This document shows positions 43,170 through 53,500 of a DNA stretch of 64,000 nucleotides, one piece after another (position 1 is the stretch's first letter; every line of letters starts with the position of its first letter). The stretch comes from FEN-1191 sp963805965 (GTDB lineage Bacteria > Pseudomonadota > Gammaproteobacteria > Steroidobacterales > Steroidobacteraceae). A program made the position numbers and the translations under genes. The stretch covers positions 682,001-746,000 of the forward strand of contig CAWDVQ010000010.1 in NCBI GenBank assembly GCA_963805965.1, read 5' to 3'. The notes beneath the pieces were generated by a model. That model saw nothing but the letters and a program-made list of their open reading frames with translations. It did not search any database and was not told where the DNA came from.

Positions 43170-44234
43170 ATGGCACCTGAAAGCAAAGATGATGTCCTGA
43201 ACGAACGCGCGCAGCGGTTGCTGCGGGTGCTGGTGCAGAGCTACATTCGCGACGGTGAGCCGGTGGGATCGCGCACGCTGTCGCGCGAATCGGGGCTGGC
43301 CCTGAGTTCGGCCACGGTGCGCAACGTGATGTCCGATCTGGAGGAGCTGGGTTTCGTCAGCTCGCCGCACACCTCGGCCGGGCGGGTCCCGACCGACAAG
43401 GCCTATCGATTCTTCGTCGATTCGCTGCTGCGCGCCCAGCTCACCACGGACGATTCGAGCCTGGAGGAGATTCACCGCCACCTCGATATGCCGGCCGACA
43501 GCTCCAAGTCGCTGGTTGCAGCGGCCTCGCAGCTGCTGTCGAACATTACCCATCTGGCCGGAGTGGTGACCCTGCCGCTGACGCAGGCGGCGTCGCTGAC
43601 CCAGATCGAGTTCCTGGCGCTGTCGGAGAACCGCGTGCTGGTGGTGCTGGTGTTCGACGATCGCGAGGTGCAAAACCGCATCATCCAGCTCGACCGCCAC
43701 TACTCGGCCGAGGAGCTGCGGCGTGCCGCGAACTTCCTGAACGAACATTGTATCGGCCGCACGCTGCCGCAGATCCACCAGGAACTGGTGCGCCAGCTCA
43801 AGGAGACGCACGAGAATCTCAATCAGGTGATGCTCGATGCGATCTCGATGGCTCAGCGCCTGTTCGAGCAGGGCAGCGCCGCCGAAGACATCCAGTACCT
43901 GATAGCAGGGGAAACCAACCTGATGGGCTTCGCCGGTCCGTCAAATGTCGATAAGCTCAAGCGCCTGTTCGAGGCCTTCAATGAAAAGCGCGATATCCTG
44001 CACCTGCTGGATCAGAGCCTGCGGGCCGAAGGGGTGCAGATTTTCATCGGCCACGAGTCGGGTTATCAGATCCTGGATGACTACAGCGTGGTGACGGCGC
44101 CCTACAGTTCCGCCAAGGGAGTGGTCGGTGTACTGGGAGTGATCGGTCCAACGCGCATGGCCTATGAGCGCATCATTCCGATCGTCGATTTGACGGCGAA
44201 AGTTCTAAGCTCGGCCTTGAATTCGCGCCGTTGA
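43170..44234 (+). CDS. hrcA: Heat-inducible transcription repressor HrcA
   Basis: HrcA represses chaperone operons by binding CIRCE elements. The 354-residue protein has the N-terminal winged helix LNERAQRLLRVLVQSYIRDGEPVGSRTLSRESGLALSSATVRNVMSDLEELGF, SSPHTSAGRVPTDKAYRFFVDSLL, and the C-terminal VLGVIGPTRMAYERIIPIVD. I found no TTAGCACTC-N9-GAGTGCTAA sequence before hrcA, grpE or dnaK, so its target site is not obvious here. It heads the hrcA-grpE-dnaK-dnaJ block. Confidence 0.95.
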   Translation: MAPESKDDVLNERAQRLLRVLVQSYIRDGEPVGSRTLSRESGLALSSATVRNVMSDLEELGFVSSPHTSAGRVPTDKAYRFFVDSLLRAQLTTDDSSLEEIHRHLDMPADSSKSLVAAASQLLSNITHLAGVVTLPLTQAASLTQIEFLALSENRVLVVLVFDDREVQNRIIQLDRHYSAEELRRAANFLNEHCIGRTLPQIHQELVRQLKETHENLNQVMLDAISMAQRLFEQGSAAEDIQYLIAGETNLMGFAGPSNVDKLKRLFEAFNEKRDILHLLDQSLRAEGVQIFIGHESGYQILDDYSVVTAPYSSAKGVVGVLGVIGPTRMAYERIIPIVDLTAKVLSSALNSRR

Positions 44235-44321
44235 GCACCAGTTAGGCAATAGCGACCATGGGGCTGGGGAATAGTTTGTTTAAATACCGTCTTCAACTTG
44301 GTGTTTTGAAAGGTTTTTATA

Positions 44322-44894
44322 GTGGCTGAGGCAAGCCGGGAAGAGTCATTGGTGCCCGCAGCGGAAGGCCCGGGCTCGGGCGTGGCCGGCAACGGCGGCG
44401 AAGCCGCGGGCGGCTCGGGCGAGCTCGACGCACTGCGCAAACAGCTTGCCGCAGCCGAGGAGAACGGCCGTACCCAGCGCGATCTGTATCTGCGCGCGGC
44501 GGCCGAACTGGACAATGTACGCAAGCGCGCGCAACGCGATATCGAAAGCGCGCATCGCTACGCCATCGAGGGCCTGGCGGCCGAGCTGCTCGCGGTGCGT
44601 GACGGGCTGGAACTGGGTGTGCGTAATGGCGCCAGCGCCGACGCACGCACCCTGCTGGAAGGGCAGGAAGCCACGCTGAAGCTGCTGGATCGGACGTTCG
44701 ACAAATTCTCCGTCAAGCAGCTCGATCCGGCCGGCCAGCGCTTCGATCCCAGCCAGCACGAAGCGGTGCTGATGCAGGAGTCGAGCGCGGCGCAGCCGAA
44801 CACCGTGCTGCAGGTGGTGCAGCCGGGCTACGAGCTCAAGGGTCGGCTGCTGCGACCGGCGCGGGTTATCGTGGCGAAGGCGCCGGGTAGCTAG
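44322..44894 (+). CDS. grpE: Nucleotide exchange factor GrpE
   Basis: GrpE releases ADP from DnaK. The 190-residue protein starts at GTG after AAAGG and has a disordered Gly/Ala-rich N-terminus. A long dimer helix follows (LRKQLAAAEENGRTQRDLYLRAAAELDNVRKRAQRDIE), then the C-terminal beta domain with NTVLQVVQPGYELKGRLLRPARVIVAK. It sits 87 bp after hrcA and 104 bp before dnaK. Confidence 0.95.
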   Translation: MAEASREESLVPAAEGPGSGVAGNGGEAAGGSGELDALRKQLAAAEENGRTQRDLYLRAAAELDNVRKRAQRDIESAHRYAIEGLAAELLAVRDGLELGVRNGASADARTLLEGQEATLKLLDRTFDKFSVKQLDPAGQRFDPSQHEAVLMQESSAAQPNTVLQVVQPGYELKGRLLRPARVIVAKAPGS

Positions 44895-44934
44895 GCGGGT
44901 GGCTGGGCTGGCAGGTGGTAACGGGCTAGAGCGG

Positions 44935-44962
44935 TTGAAAACCAAAGCATTGGTCCCAAGCT
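44935..44962 (+). promoter_or_regulatory. Candidate heat-shock (sigma-32-like) promoter before dnaK
   Basis: GTTGAAA ending at 44940 and CCCAAGCT from 44955 are spaced 14 bases, resembling CTTGAAA-N13-17-CCCCATNT. The site is about 40 bases before the dnaK start. The match is partial in the -10 box. Confidence 0.3.
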
Positions 44963-44998
44963 AGTGCATCATGAAACAGAACCGGTGGAGTGCGAGCA

Positions 44999-46984
44999 AT
45001 GAGTAAGGTAATCGGCATCGATCTTGGCACGACCAATTCGTGTGTAGCGATCATGGAAGGCGGCAAGCCGCGCGTGATCGAGAACAGCGAGGGCGATCGC
45101 ACCACTCCCTCGATCGTCGCCTTTACCAAGGACGACGAGGTCCTGGTTGGCCAGTCGGCCAAACGCCAGGCGGTGACCAATCCGCAGAACACCCTGTTTG
45201 CGGTCAAGCGCCTGATCGGCCGCAAGTTCGACGACCCGGTGGTGCAGAAGGACATCAAGATGGTGTCTTACCAGATCGTCAAGGCCGACAACGGCGACGC
45301 CTGGGTGGAAGTGCGCGGCAAGAAAATGGCTCCGCCGGAGATTTCCGCGCGCGTGCTGATGAAGATGAAGAAGACCGCCGAGGACTACCTGGGCGAGCCG
45401 GTTACCGAGGCAGTGATCACCGTCCCGGCCTATTTCAACGACTCGCAGCGCCAGGCGACCAAGGACGCCGGCCGTATTGCGGGTCTGAACGTGCAGCGCA
45501 TCATCAATGAACCCACAGCCGCGGCCCTGGCCTACGGCCTGGACAAGCAGGGCGCAGACCGCAAGATTGCGGTTTACGACCTGGGCGGGGGTACGTTCGA
45601 CATTTCCATCATCGAGATTGCTGAAGTCGATGGGGAGCGCCAGTTCGAGGTGCTCGCGACCAACGGCGATACCTTCCTCGGTGGCGAGGACTTCGATCAT
45701 CGGGTGATCAATTTCCTGGCGGATGAATTCCTGAAGGAATCCGGTGTCGACGTGCGGCGCGATCCGCTGGCGATGCAGCGCCTGAAGGAGGCGTCGGAGA
45801 AAGCCAAGATCGAGCTGTCGTCAAGCCAGCAGACCGAGGTCAACCTGCCGTACATCACGGCCGATGCCAGCGGCCCGAAGCACCTGAACGTCAAGCTCAC
45901 GCGCGCCAAGCTCGAATCCCTGGTGGACGACCTGCTGCAGAGGACCATCGGCCCGTGCCGCATGTGCCTCAAGGATGCGGGCCTGGAAACCAAGGACATC
46001 GCCGAGGTGATCCTGGTCGGCGGCCAGACTCGTATGCCGCTGGCGCAGAAGTATGTGCGTGATTTCTTCGGCAAGGAGCCGCGCAAGGACGTCAACCCGG
46101 ATGAGGCGGTCGCGGTCGGCGCGGCGATCCAGGGCGGCGTGCTGGCCGGCGAGGTCAAGGATGTGCTGCTGCTCGATGTCACCCCGCTGTCGCTCGGTAT
46201 CGAGACCCTGGGCGGCGTGATGACCAAGCTGATCGAGAAGAACACCACCATCCCGACCAAGGCGGCCAACGTGTTCTCAACCGCGGACGACAACCAGACC
46301 GCGGTGACGATCCACGTGCTGCAGGGCGAGCGCGAGCGCGGCGCCGACAACAAGTCGCTCGGGCGCTTCGACCTGACCGATATCCCGCCGGCACCGCGCG
46401 GCATGCCGCAGATCGAGGTTACCTTCGACATCGACGCCAACGGCATCTTGAATGTTTCGGCGAAGGACAAGGCCACCGGCAAGGAGCAGCGCATCGTGAT
46501 TCGCGCCTCCAGCGGGCTGTCGGATGATGAGATCAAGCGCATGGTGAAGGACGCCGAGGCGCACGCGGCCGAGGACCGCCAGTTCCGTGAGCTGGTCGAG
46601 ACGCGTAATCGCGCGGATGCGATGATTCACTCGGTCGACAAGGCGCTCAAGGATCTGGGCGACAAGGTCAGCTCCGATGAGCGTGCCAAGGCAGAGGCGG
46701 CCATGAACGACCTGAAGTCTGCGCTGGGCTCCGACGACAAAGAGGTCATCGAGAAGAAGACCGAGATTCTCGGCCAGGCATCGGCGGCCATCGCGCAACG
46801 CGCCTACGCATCGAGCCATCCGGGCGGCGGCGCGGCCGCTGACGGCAGCTCGCCCGGCGCGGGTAGCGAGGCGCCCCAGGGCGCAGGCGGCGCGGCCGGT
46901 GCAGGCGCGCAGGGGAAAGCCGACGAGAATGTGGTCGATGCCGAGTTCGAGGAAGTTCGGGACAAGGGCCGTCGCGCCTCCTGA
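44999..46984 (+). CDS. dnaK: Chaperone DnaK (Hsp70)
   Basis: DnaK binds unfolded segments in an ATP-dependent cycle with DnaJ and GrpE. The 661-residue protein has GIDLGTTNSCVAIMEGG, YDLGGGTFDISI, VGGQTRMP, the linker LLLDVTPLSLGIETLGG, the substrate domain, and a Gly/Ala-rich tail ending in VDAEFEEVRDKGRRAS. It is slightly longer than E. coli DnaK (638) because of this tail. GGAG precedes ATG 44999, and an in-frame ATG at 44990 is less likely. Confidence 0.97.
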   Translation: MSKVIGIDLGTTNSCVAIMEGGKPRVIENSEGDRTTPSIVAFTKDDEVLVGQSAKRQAVTNPQNTLFAVKRLIGRKFDDPVVQKDIKMVSYQIVKADNGDAWVEVRGKKMAPPEISARVLMKMKKTAEDYLGEPVTEAVITVPAYFNDSQRQATKDAGRIAGLNVQRIINEPTAAALAYGLDKQGADRKIAVYDLGGGTFDISIIEIAEVDGERQFEVLATNGDTFLGGEDFDHRVINFLADEFLKESGVDVRRDPLAMQRLKEASEKAKIELSSSQQTEVNLPYITADASGPKHLNVKLTRAKLESLVDDLLQRTIGPCRMCLKDAGLETKDIAEVILVGGQTRMPLAQKYVRDFFGKEPRKDVNPDEAVAVGAAIQGGVLAGEVKDVLLLDVTPLSLGIETLGGVMTKLIEKNTTIPTKAANVFSTADDNQTAVTIHVLQGERERGADNKSLGRFDLTDIPPAPRGMPQIEVTFDIDANGILNVSAKDKATGKEQRIVIRASSGLSDDEIKRMVKDAEAHAAEDRQFRELVETRNRADAMIHSVDKALKDLGDKVSSDERAKAEAAMNDLKSALGSDDKEVIEKKTEILGQASAAIAQRAYASSHPGGGAAADGSSPGAGSEAPQGAGGAAGAGAQGKADENVVDAEFEEVRDKGRRAS

Positions 46985-47116
46985 AGGCCGCGCCCCGCCC
47001 GCAGCCAGGGACAGGCGTTCGCTCGCAACCGAAGTAGAGACCAGCCCGGCGCCAGCAGGCGCCTGGCTGGTCATGCGCATCTGAATTGATCTGACGTAGA
47101 AGACTTACAGGGACTC

Positions 47117-48256
47117 ATGGCCAAACGCGATTACTACAAGGTACTCGACGTGGCTCGCAACGCGAGCGAGGCCGACATGAAAAAGGCGTATCGGCGCCTG
47201 GCGATGAAGTTCCACCCGGATCGCAATCCGGGCGACCATGAGGCCGAGGAGAAATTCAAGGAAGCCAAGGAAGCCTACGAAGTGCTGTCGGACGCGCAGA
47301 AGCGCGGCGTCTACGACCAGTACGGGCACGCCGGAATCGAGTCCAGCCGCAATGCCACCCACGGTGCCGGCGCTCACGCCGCCGAGGCCTTCAGCGATAT
47401 TTTTGGCGATGTGTTTGGCGACATCTTCGGCGGCGCACGCCGCGGGGGTGCCTCGCAGGTGTATCGCGGCGCCGATCTGCGCTACGAGATCGAGCTCGAC
47501 CTGGCCGAGGCCGTATTCGGCCGCTCGGTCGAGGTCGACGTCAGCAAGTTCGTCGAATGTGAGATCTGCCATGGTACCGGCGCTGCCAAGGGCAGTGCGC
47601 CCGCCAACTGCGAGACCTGCCATGGCAGCGGCCAGGTGCGCATGTCGCAGGGTTTCTTCACCCTGCAGCAGACCTGTCCGCATTGCCGTGGTACCGGCCG
47701 CGTGGTGCGCAACCCCTGCGATCAGTGCCTGGGCCAGGGTCGAGTGCGCCGCGGCAAGAAATTGTCGGTGAAGATCCCGGCCGGAGTGGACTCCGGCGAC
47801 CGCGTGCGCCTGGGCGGCGAGGGTGAGGCTGGCCGCAATGGCGGCCCGGCGGGTGATCTGTATGTAGAAGTGCATGTGCGCGAGCACGCGATCTTCGAGC
47901 GCGACGGTATGCACCTGAGCTGCGATGTACCGATCAGCTTCGCCATCGCAAGCCTCGGAGGCAGTGTCGAGGTGCCGACGCTCGATGGGCAGGTGGTGCT
48001 CAAGATCCCGGCGGAGTCCCAGTCCGGTCGCGTGTTCCGCTTGCGCGAGAAGGGCGTGAAATCGGTGCGCAACAGCAATCGCGGCGACCTGTTCTGCCGC
48101 GTGGTGGTGGAGACGCCGGTGCACCTGTCGGGCGAGCAGCGCGCGCTGCTGCGCGAGTTCGACGAGACACTGCGACGGGACGCTAACAAGCACGCGCCGC
48201 GCCAGAAGAGTTTCCTGGATGGCGTCAAACGGTTCTTTTCCAGCGAGCAACCTTGA
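47117..48256 (+). CDS. dnaJ: Co-chaperone DnaJ (Hsp40)
   Basis: DnaJ stimulates DnaK ATPase and delivers substrates. The 379-residue type I protein has the J domain with HPD in KFHPDRNPGD, a short Gly/Phe/Asp region (SDIFGDVFGDIFGG), four zinc-finger repeats from about residue 148 (CEICHGTG, CETCHGSG, CPHCRGTG, CDQCLGQG), and the C-terminal substrate domains. It follows dnaK by 132 bp. The dapB gene starts at its last codon. Confidence 0.97.
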   Translation: MAKRDYYKVLDVARNASEADMKKAYRRLAMKFHPDRNPGDHEAEEKFKEAKEAYEVLSDAQKRGVYDQYGHAGIESSRNATHGAGAHAAEAFSDIFGDVFGDIFGGARRGGASQVYRGADLRYEIELDLAEAVFGRSVEVDVSKFVECEICHGTGAAKGSAPANCETCHGSGQVRMSQGFFTLQQTCPHCRGTGRVVRNPCDQCLGQGRVRRGKKLSVKIPAGVDSGDRVRLGGEGEAGRNGGPAGDLYVEVHVREHAIFERDGMHLSCDVPISFAIASLGGSVEVPTLDGQVVLKIPAESQSGRVFRLREKGVKSVRNSNRGDLFCRVVVETPVHLSGEQRALLREFDETLRRDANKHAPRQKSFLDGVKRFFSSEQP

Positions 48257-49074
48257 GCGCTAGGCTCATTCGCCTGGTGATCGTCGGGGCCAGCGGGCGC
48301 ATGGGGGTGCAACTGCTGCAGTTGCTGGGCGATTTCCCGGCGCTACGGCTGGTCGGTGCAGTGGCCTCGGAGCGCAGCGCAGCCTTAGGCAAGGACGCCG
48401 GCTTGTACGCGGGGGCGCCGGTGAGCGCGCTGCCGATCAGCGGCGCGCTGCCGCCACTGTTGCCACAGGCCGATGTGGTGGTGGATTTCTCCAGCCCCGG
48501 TGCCGCGGCGGCCCATGTGGCAGCCTGCGTGGCTGCGCGCGTGCCGCTGCTGCTTGGCACCAGCGGGCTACCGGGAGAACTTGCCGCGCCGCTGGCTGCC
48601 GCGGCCGACGTCATCCCGCTACTGGTGGCCCCCAACACCAGCCTGGGGGTTACGCTGTTGCTGGAACTGGTGCGCCAGGCCGCCCAGGCCCTGCCGCCCG
48701 GCTACGATATCGAGGTGCTGGAAGCGCATCACCGCAACAAGGCCGATGCGCCCTCGGGTACGGCGCTGGCGCTGGGGCAGGCCGCGGCCGCGGGTCGTGA
48801 TTTGAACCTGGCGGAGCATGCGGTGTATGCGCGCCATGGACACCCCGGGCCCAGGCAGGACGGGCAGATCGGCTACGCCGTGGTGCGCGGCGGCGACGTG
48901 GTCGGCGAGCATGAGGTCTGGTTTTTGGGGCAGGGTGAGCGGCTGCTGCTCAAGCACTCAGCCACCGACCGCTCGGTATTTGCCCGCGGCGCCCTGCTGG
49001 CGGCGCAGTGGCTGGCCGGGAAGCCAGCGGGACGTTACGGGATGCGGGACGTTTTTATCAGTGGATACAGGTAG
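48253..49074 (+). CDS. dapB: 4-hydroxy-tetrahydrodipicolinate reductase
   Basis: DapB makes tetrahydrodipicolinate for lysine and diaminopimelate. The 273-residue protein starts at a TTG overlapping the dnaJ stop. It has the nucleotide loop VGASGRMGVQLL, TSGLPGE, PNTSLGVTLLLEL, and the signature EAHHRNKADAPSGTALALG. Translation probably depends on coupling to dnaJ. Later in-frame GTG codons would remove the first strand. Position before carA is typical. Confidence 0.95.
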   Translation: MSARLIRLVIVGASGRMGVQLLQLLGDFPALRLVGAVASERSAALGKDAGLYAGAPVSALPISGALPPLLPQADVVVDFSSPGAAAAHVAACVAARVPLLLGTSGLPGELAAPLAAAADVIPLLVAPNTSLGVTLLLELVRQAAQALPPGYDIEVLEAHHRNKADAPSGTALALGQAAAAGRDLNLAEHAVYARHGHPGPRQDGQIGYAVVRGGDVVGEHEVWFLGQGERLLLKHSATDRSVFARGALLAAQWLAGKPAGRYGMRDVFISGYR

Positions 49075-49222
49075 ATATTGCGATGTTGAGTAGGTGTTTC
49101 GCAGCTTCCCGGCGCTGGCCGCCGATTTCGCTAAATTTAGTGGAACGCGGCCGATATTTGCGTGGACAGGGGCGGTAGGGGTCTTTAAACTTTTGCGCGT
49201 AATCCGAGTATCGGGTTAGTCC

Positions 49223-49268
49223 GCACAAGGCGGGAGGATGTTCCAAAAGAACGCCTCCCGCTTTGTGC
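49223..49268 (+). promoter_or_regulatory. Strong hairpin in the carA leader (possible attenuator)
   Basis: GCACAA-G-GCGGGAGG pairs with CCTCCCGC-T-TTGTGC, with a GTTC/GAAC extension around the loop. The 46-base structure lies 149 bases after dapB and 78 bases before carA. It lacks a long T-run. Attenuation-type control of carA by pyrimidines has been described in pseudomonads, so this is a candidate regulatory stem as well as a dapB terminator. Confidence 0.5.
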
Positions 49269-49345
49269 ATGTGCGCGTCACAAATCACCGCTGACCCGGC
49301 GGTTTACGCGCCGCTGGAGGCTCGAGAGTGGAAGGAGAGGCATAG

Positions 49346-50512
49346 GTGACTGCACCGGCGGTGCTGGCTCTGAGCGACGGGTCAATTTTCAAAGGCCAAT
49401 CCATTGGCGCCGCAGGCAATACCACTGGCGAGGTCGTATTCAACACCGCCATCACCGGCTACCAGGAAATCCTCACCGATCCTTCCTACGCGCGTCAGAT
49501 CGTGACGCTGACCTATCCGCACATCGGCAATACCGGCGCCACACCCGAGGACATGGAGTCGGCGCAGATCTACGCCTCCGGGCTGGTAGTGCGCGACCTG
49601 TCGATGATCGCGAGCAGTTGGCGCAGCGCCGAACCGCTGGGCGAGCTACTCAAGCGCGGTCGCCTGGTCGCGATCGCCGGCATCGACACCCGCCGGCTGA
49701 CGCGTCTGCTGCGGGAGAAAGGCGCGCAGGCCGGGTGCATCATGACCGGGGAGCGTATGGATGAGGCGGCCGCGGTGCGCGCCGCGCGCGCCTTCCCGGG
49801 CCTCAAAGGCATGGACCTGGCCAAGGTCGTGTCCACGCGCCAGACCTACCAATGGAATGATGGCAGCATCGGACGCGAGTCGGCGGCGACGCTGCGTGCG
49901 CCGCAGCGCCTGCACGTCATCGCCTACGACTACGGCATCAAGCGCAACATCCTGCGGCTGCTCGCCGACCAGGGCTGCCGACTCACAGTGGTGCCCGCCA
50001 CCACGAGCGCCGCCGACGTCATGTCAATGAATCCCGATGGCGTGTTCCTGTCGAACGGTCCCGGCGATCCGGAGCCGTGCGACTACGCCATTGCTGCCAT
50101 CGCCGAGCTGCTGACGACGGACATACCGGTGTTTGGCATCTGCCTGGGTCATCAGCTGCTGGCTCTGGCCAGCGGCGCCAAGACCGTGAAGATGAAGTTC
50201 GGTCACCACGGCGCCAACCACCCGGTGCAGGAACTCGCCACCGGCCGGGTGATCATCACCAGCCAGAATCACGGCTTCGCGGTCGATGAGTCGACACTGC
50301 CGGAAAACCTGGCGGCCACGCATCGCTCGCTGTTCGACGGCAGCCTGCAGGGAGTCGCGCGCACCGACCGCCCGGCGTTCAGCTTCCAGGGCCATCCGGA
50401 GGCCAGCCCCGGACCGCACGATATGCGCCCGCTGTTCGAGGCGTTCATTCAGCTGATGGTGCGGCGTCTGCGGGATCAATTGCGGCAGTTGCGTGCCAAC
50501 GGCCGCCGATAG
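49346..50512 (+). CDS. carA: Carbamoyl-phosphate synthase small (glutaminase) subunit
   Basis: CarA releases ammonia from glutamine and channels it to CarB for carbamoyl phosphate, the precursor of arginine and pyrimidines. The 388 residues start at GTG after AAGGAGAGG. They show the N-terminal FNTAITGYQEILTDPSYARQIVTLTYPHIGN, class I amidotransferase catalytic Cys 266 in GICLGHQLLAL, and the His/Glu in FQGHPEASPGP. It is 6 bp before carB. Confidence 0.97.
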   Translation: MTAPAVLALSDGSIFKGQSIGAAGNTTGEVVFNTAITGYQEILTDPSYARQIVTLTYPHIGNTGATPEDMESAQIYASGLVVRDLSMIASSWRSAEPLGELLKRGRLVAIAGIDTRRLTRLLREKGAQAGCIMTGERMDEAAAVRAARAFPGLKGMDLAKVVSTRQTYQWNDGSIGRESAATLRAPQRLHVIAYDYGIKRNILRLLADQGCRLTVVPATTSAADVMSMNPDGVFLSNGPGDPEPCDYAIAAIAELLTTDIPVFGICLGHQLLALASGAKTVKMKFGHHGANHPVQELATGRVIITSQNHGFAVDESTLPENLAATHRSLFDGSLQGVARTDRPAFSFQGHPEASPGPHDMRPLFEAFIQLMVRRLRDQLRQLRANGRR

Positions 50513-50518
50513 GGACCA

Positions 50519-53500
50519 ATGCCAAAGCGAACCGACCTGACGAGCATCCTGGTCATCGGCGCCGGGCCGATCGTGATCGGCCAGGCGTGTGAGTTCGATT
50601 ACTCCGGTGCCCAGGCATGCAAGGCGCTGCGCGAGGAGGGCTATCGCGTCATCCTGGTGAACTCCAACCCGGCCACGATCATGACCGATCCGGAAAGCGC
50701 GGATGCGATCTACATCGAGCCGATCAACTGGCGCACCGTGGCGCGCATCATCGAGCGCGAACGGCCGAGCGCCCTGCTGCCGACCATGGGCGGCCAGACC
50801 GCCCTCAACACCGCGCTCGACTTGGTGCGCGAGGGGGTGCTCAAGCAGTACGGGGTGGAGATGATTGCGGCCTCGCGCGAAGCCATCGACATGGCCGAGG
50901 ATCGTGAGCAGTTCCGCAATGCCATGCGCGAGATCGGTCTGGAGGTGCCGCATTCGCAGCTGGCGCGCAGCCTGGAGGAGGCGTTGGCGGTGCAGAGCAG
51001 CATCGGCTATCCGATCGTCATCCGACCCTCGTTCACGATGGGCGGCAGCGGCGGCGGCATCGCCTACAACCGCGAGGAATTCGAGACCATCGTGGAGCGC
51101 GGCCTCGATGCCTCGCCGACGCGCGAGCTGCTGCTCGAGCAGGCGGTCATCGGCTGGAAGGAATTCGAGATGGAGGTGGTACGCGATCGCGCCGACAACT
51201 GCATCATCGTATGTTCGATCGAGAACCTCGATCCGATGGGCGTGCACACCGGGGATTCGATCACCGTAGCGCCGGCGCAGACGCTGACCGACAAGGAGTA
51301 CCAGCGCATGCGCGATGCCTCGATCGCGGTGCTGCGCAAGATCGGCGTGGAGTGCGGCGGATCGAACGTGCAGTTTGCGCTCGATCCGGACAGCGGCCGC
51401 ATGCTGGTGATCGAGATGAATCCGCGCGTGTCGCGCTCCTCGGCCCTGGCATCCAAGGCCACCGGATTTCCGATCGCCAAGGTGGCGGCAAAGCTCGCGG
51501 TTGGCTATACGCTGGATGAGCTGCGCAACGAGATCACCGGCGGGGCGACGCCGGCCTCGTTCGAACCGACCATCGATTACGTGGTCACCAAGATCCCGCG
51601 CTTCACGTTCGAGAAGTTTCCGACCGCCAACACCCGGCTGACCACGCAGATGAAGTCGGTGGGCGAAGTCATGGCCATCGGCCGCACCTTCCAGGAGTCA
51701 CTGCACAAGGCCCTCAGGGGCCTTGAGACCGGGCTCGACGGCCTGGATCCGGTGCTGGCGCTGCCGCTGACCGAAGAAACCGAGTTGCGGCTTCGATACG
51801 AACTGCACGCTCCTGGGCCGGACCGGCTGCTGTATGTCGCCGACGCCTTTCGCGCCGGCTGGGACGTCGAGCGCGTCGCGCTGTTAAGTTCGATCGACCG
51901 CTGGTTCCTGGCCCAGATTGCCGACCTGGTCGCGGAGGAGGCACGGGTGCGCCGCGAGGGCGTGGGGGCGCTCGGCATAGAGCGCCTGCGCGCGCTCAAG
52001 CGCAAGGGCTTCTCCGACCGCCGGCTCGCGACCCTGACGCGCTCCACCGAGGTGCTGATCCGCAGCAAGCGGCGCGACTTCGGCGTCGTGCCGGTGTACA
52101 AGCGGGTCGACACTTGCGCCGCGGAATTTTCCACCTCGACCGCCTATCTGTATTCGACCTACGAGGAAGAGTGCGAGGCCGAGCCGACCAAGAACCGCAA
52201 GATCATGATCCTCGGCGGCGGCCCCAATCGCATCGGCCAGGGAATCGAGTTCGACTATTGCTGCGTGCACGCGGCGCTGGCGCTGCGCGAGGACGGCTTC
52301 GAGACCATCATGGTGAACTGCAATCCGGAGACCGTGTCGACCGACTACGACACTTCTGATCGGCTGTACTTCGAGCCGCTGACACTCGAGGATGTCCTGG
52401 AAGTGATTGCCAAGGAGCGCCCCGAGGGCGTGATCGTGCAGTTTGGCGGCCAGACCCCGCTGAAGCTGTCGCGCGCGCTCGAGGCCGCCGGTGCGCCGAT
52501 CATCGGCACCTCGCCCGACTCGATCGATATCGCCGAGGATCGCGAGCGCTTCCAGCAGCTGGTACGCAAGCTGGGCCTGCGCCAGCCCGCCAATGCGACC
52601 GCGCGCAATGAGGAGCAGGCGGCGCAGCTGGCGCGCGAGGTCGGCTATCCGCTGGTGGTGCGACCGTCCTATGTCCTGGGCGGGCGCGCGATGGAAATCG
52701 TCTTCAACGAGGACGACCTGCGCTCATACATGGCGCGCGCGGTGCAGGTGTCGAACGATTCCCCGGTGCTGCTCGACCGCTTCCTCGATGTGGCGATCGA
52801 GGTGGACGTCGATGCGGTGTGCGATGGCACTGATGTGCTGATCGGCGGCATCATGGAACACATTGAGCAGGCCGGCGTGCATTCGGGCGACTCGGGCTGC
52901 TCGCTGCCGCCCAACAGCCTGTCGGCCGAAGTGCAGGACGAGCTGCGCTCGCAGACGCGCAAGCTGGCGCGCGCGCTGAACGTGATCGGGCTGATGAACG
53001 TTCAGTTCGCGATCCAGAACAACATCGTCTACGTGCTGGAGGTCAATCCGCGCGCGTCGCGCACCGTACCGTTCGTGTCGAAGGCGACCGGGGTGCCGAT
53101 TGCCAAGATCGCCGCACGGGTGATGACCGGCAAGAAACTGCGCGAGCTGGGCGTGCTGGGAGAGCGCGTACCGCGCTACTTCTCGGTCAAGGAAGCCGTG
53201 TTCCCGTTCCTGAAATTTCCCGAGGCCGATCCGATCCTGGGTCCGGAGATGAAATCCACCGGCGAGGTCATGGGCACCGGCCGCACCTTCGGCGAGGCCT
53301 ACGCCAAGTCGCAGGCCGCCTCCGGCGTGGTGCTGCCGCGCTCCGGCTGCTGCCTGATCAGCGTGCGCGAACGCGACAAGGCCGGCGCGGTGCCGCTGGC
53401 GCGGCGGCTGATCGAGCATGGATTCAACCTGGTCGCGACCACCGGCACCGCGCTGACGCTCAAGGCCGCCGGCATCGAGTGCCGCCGCGTCAACAAGGTA

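Noticed and set aside
47105..48250. 381-codon reverse frame opposite dnaJ
   Set aside because: Mirror frame of a highly conserved gene, with low-complexity His/Ala composition and no ribosome site.
50024..51247. 407-codon reverse frame spanning carA and carB
   Set aside because: It crosses two conserved genes and has no family resemblance.
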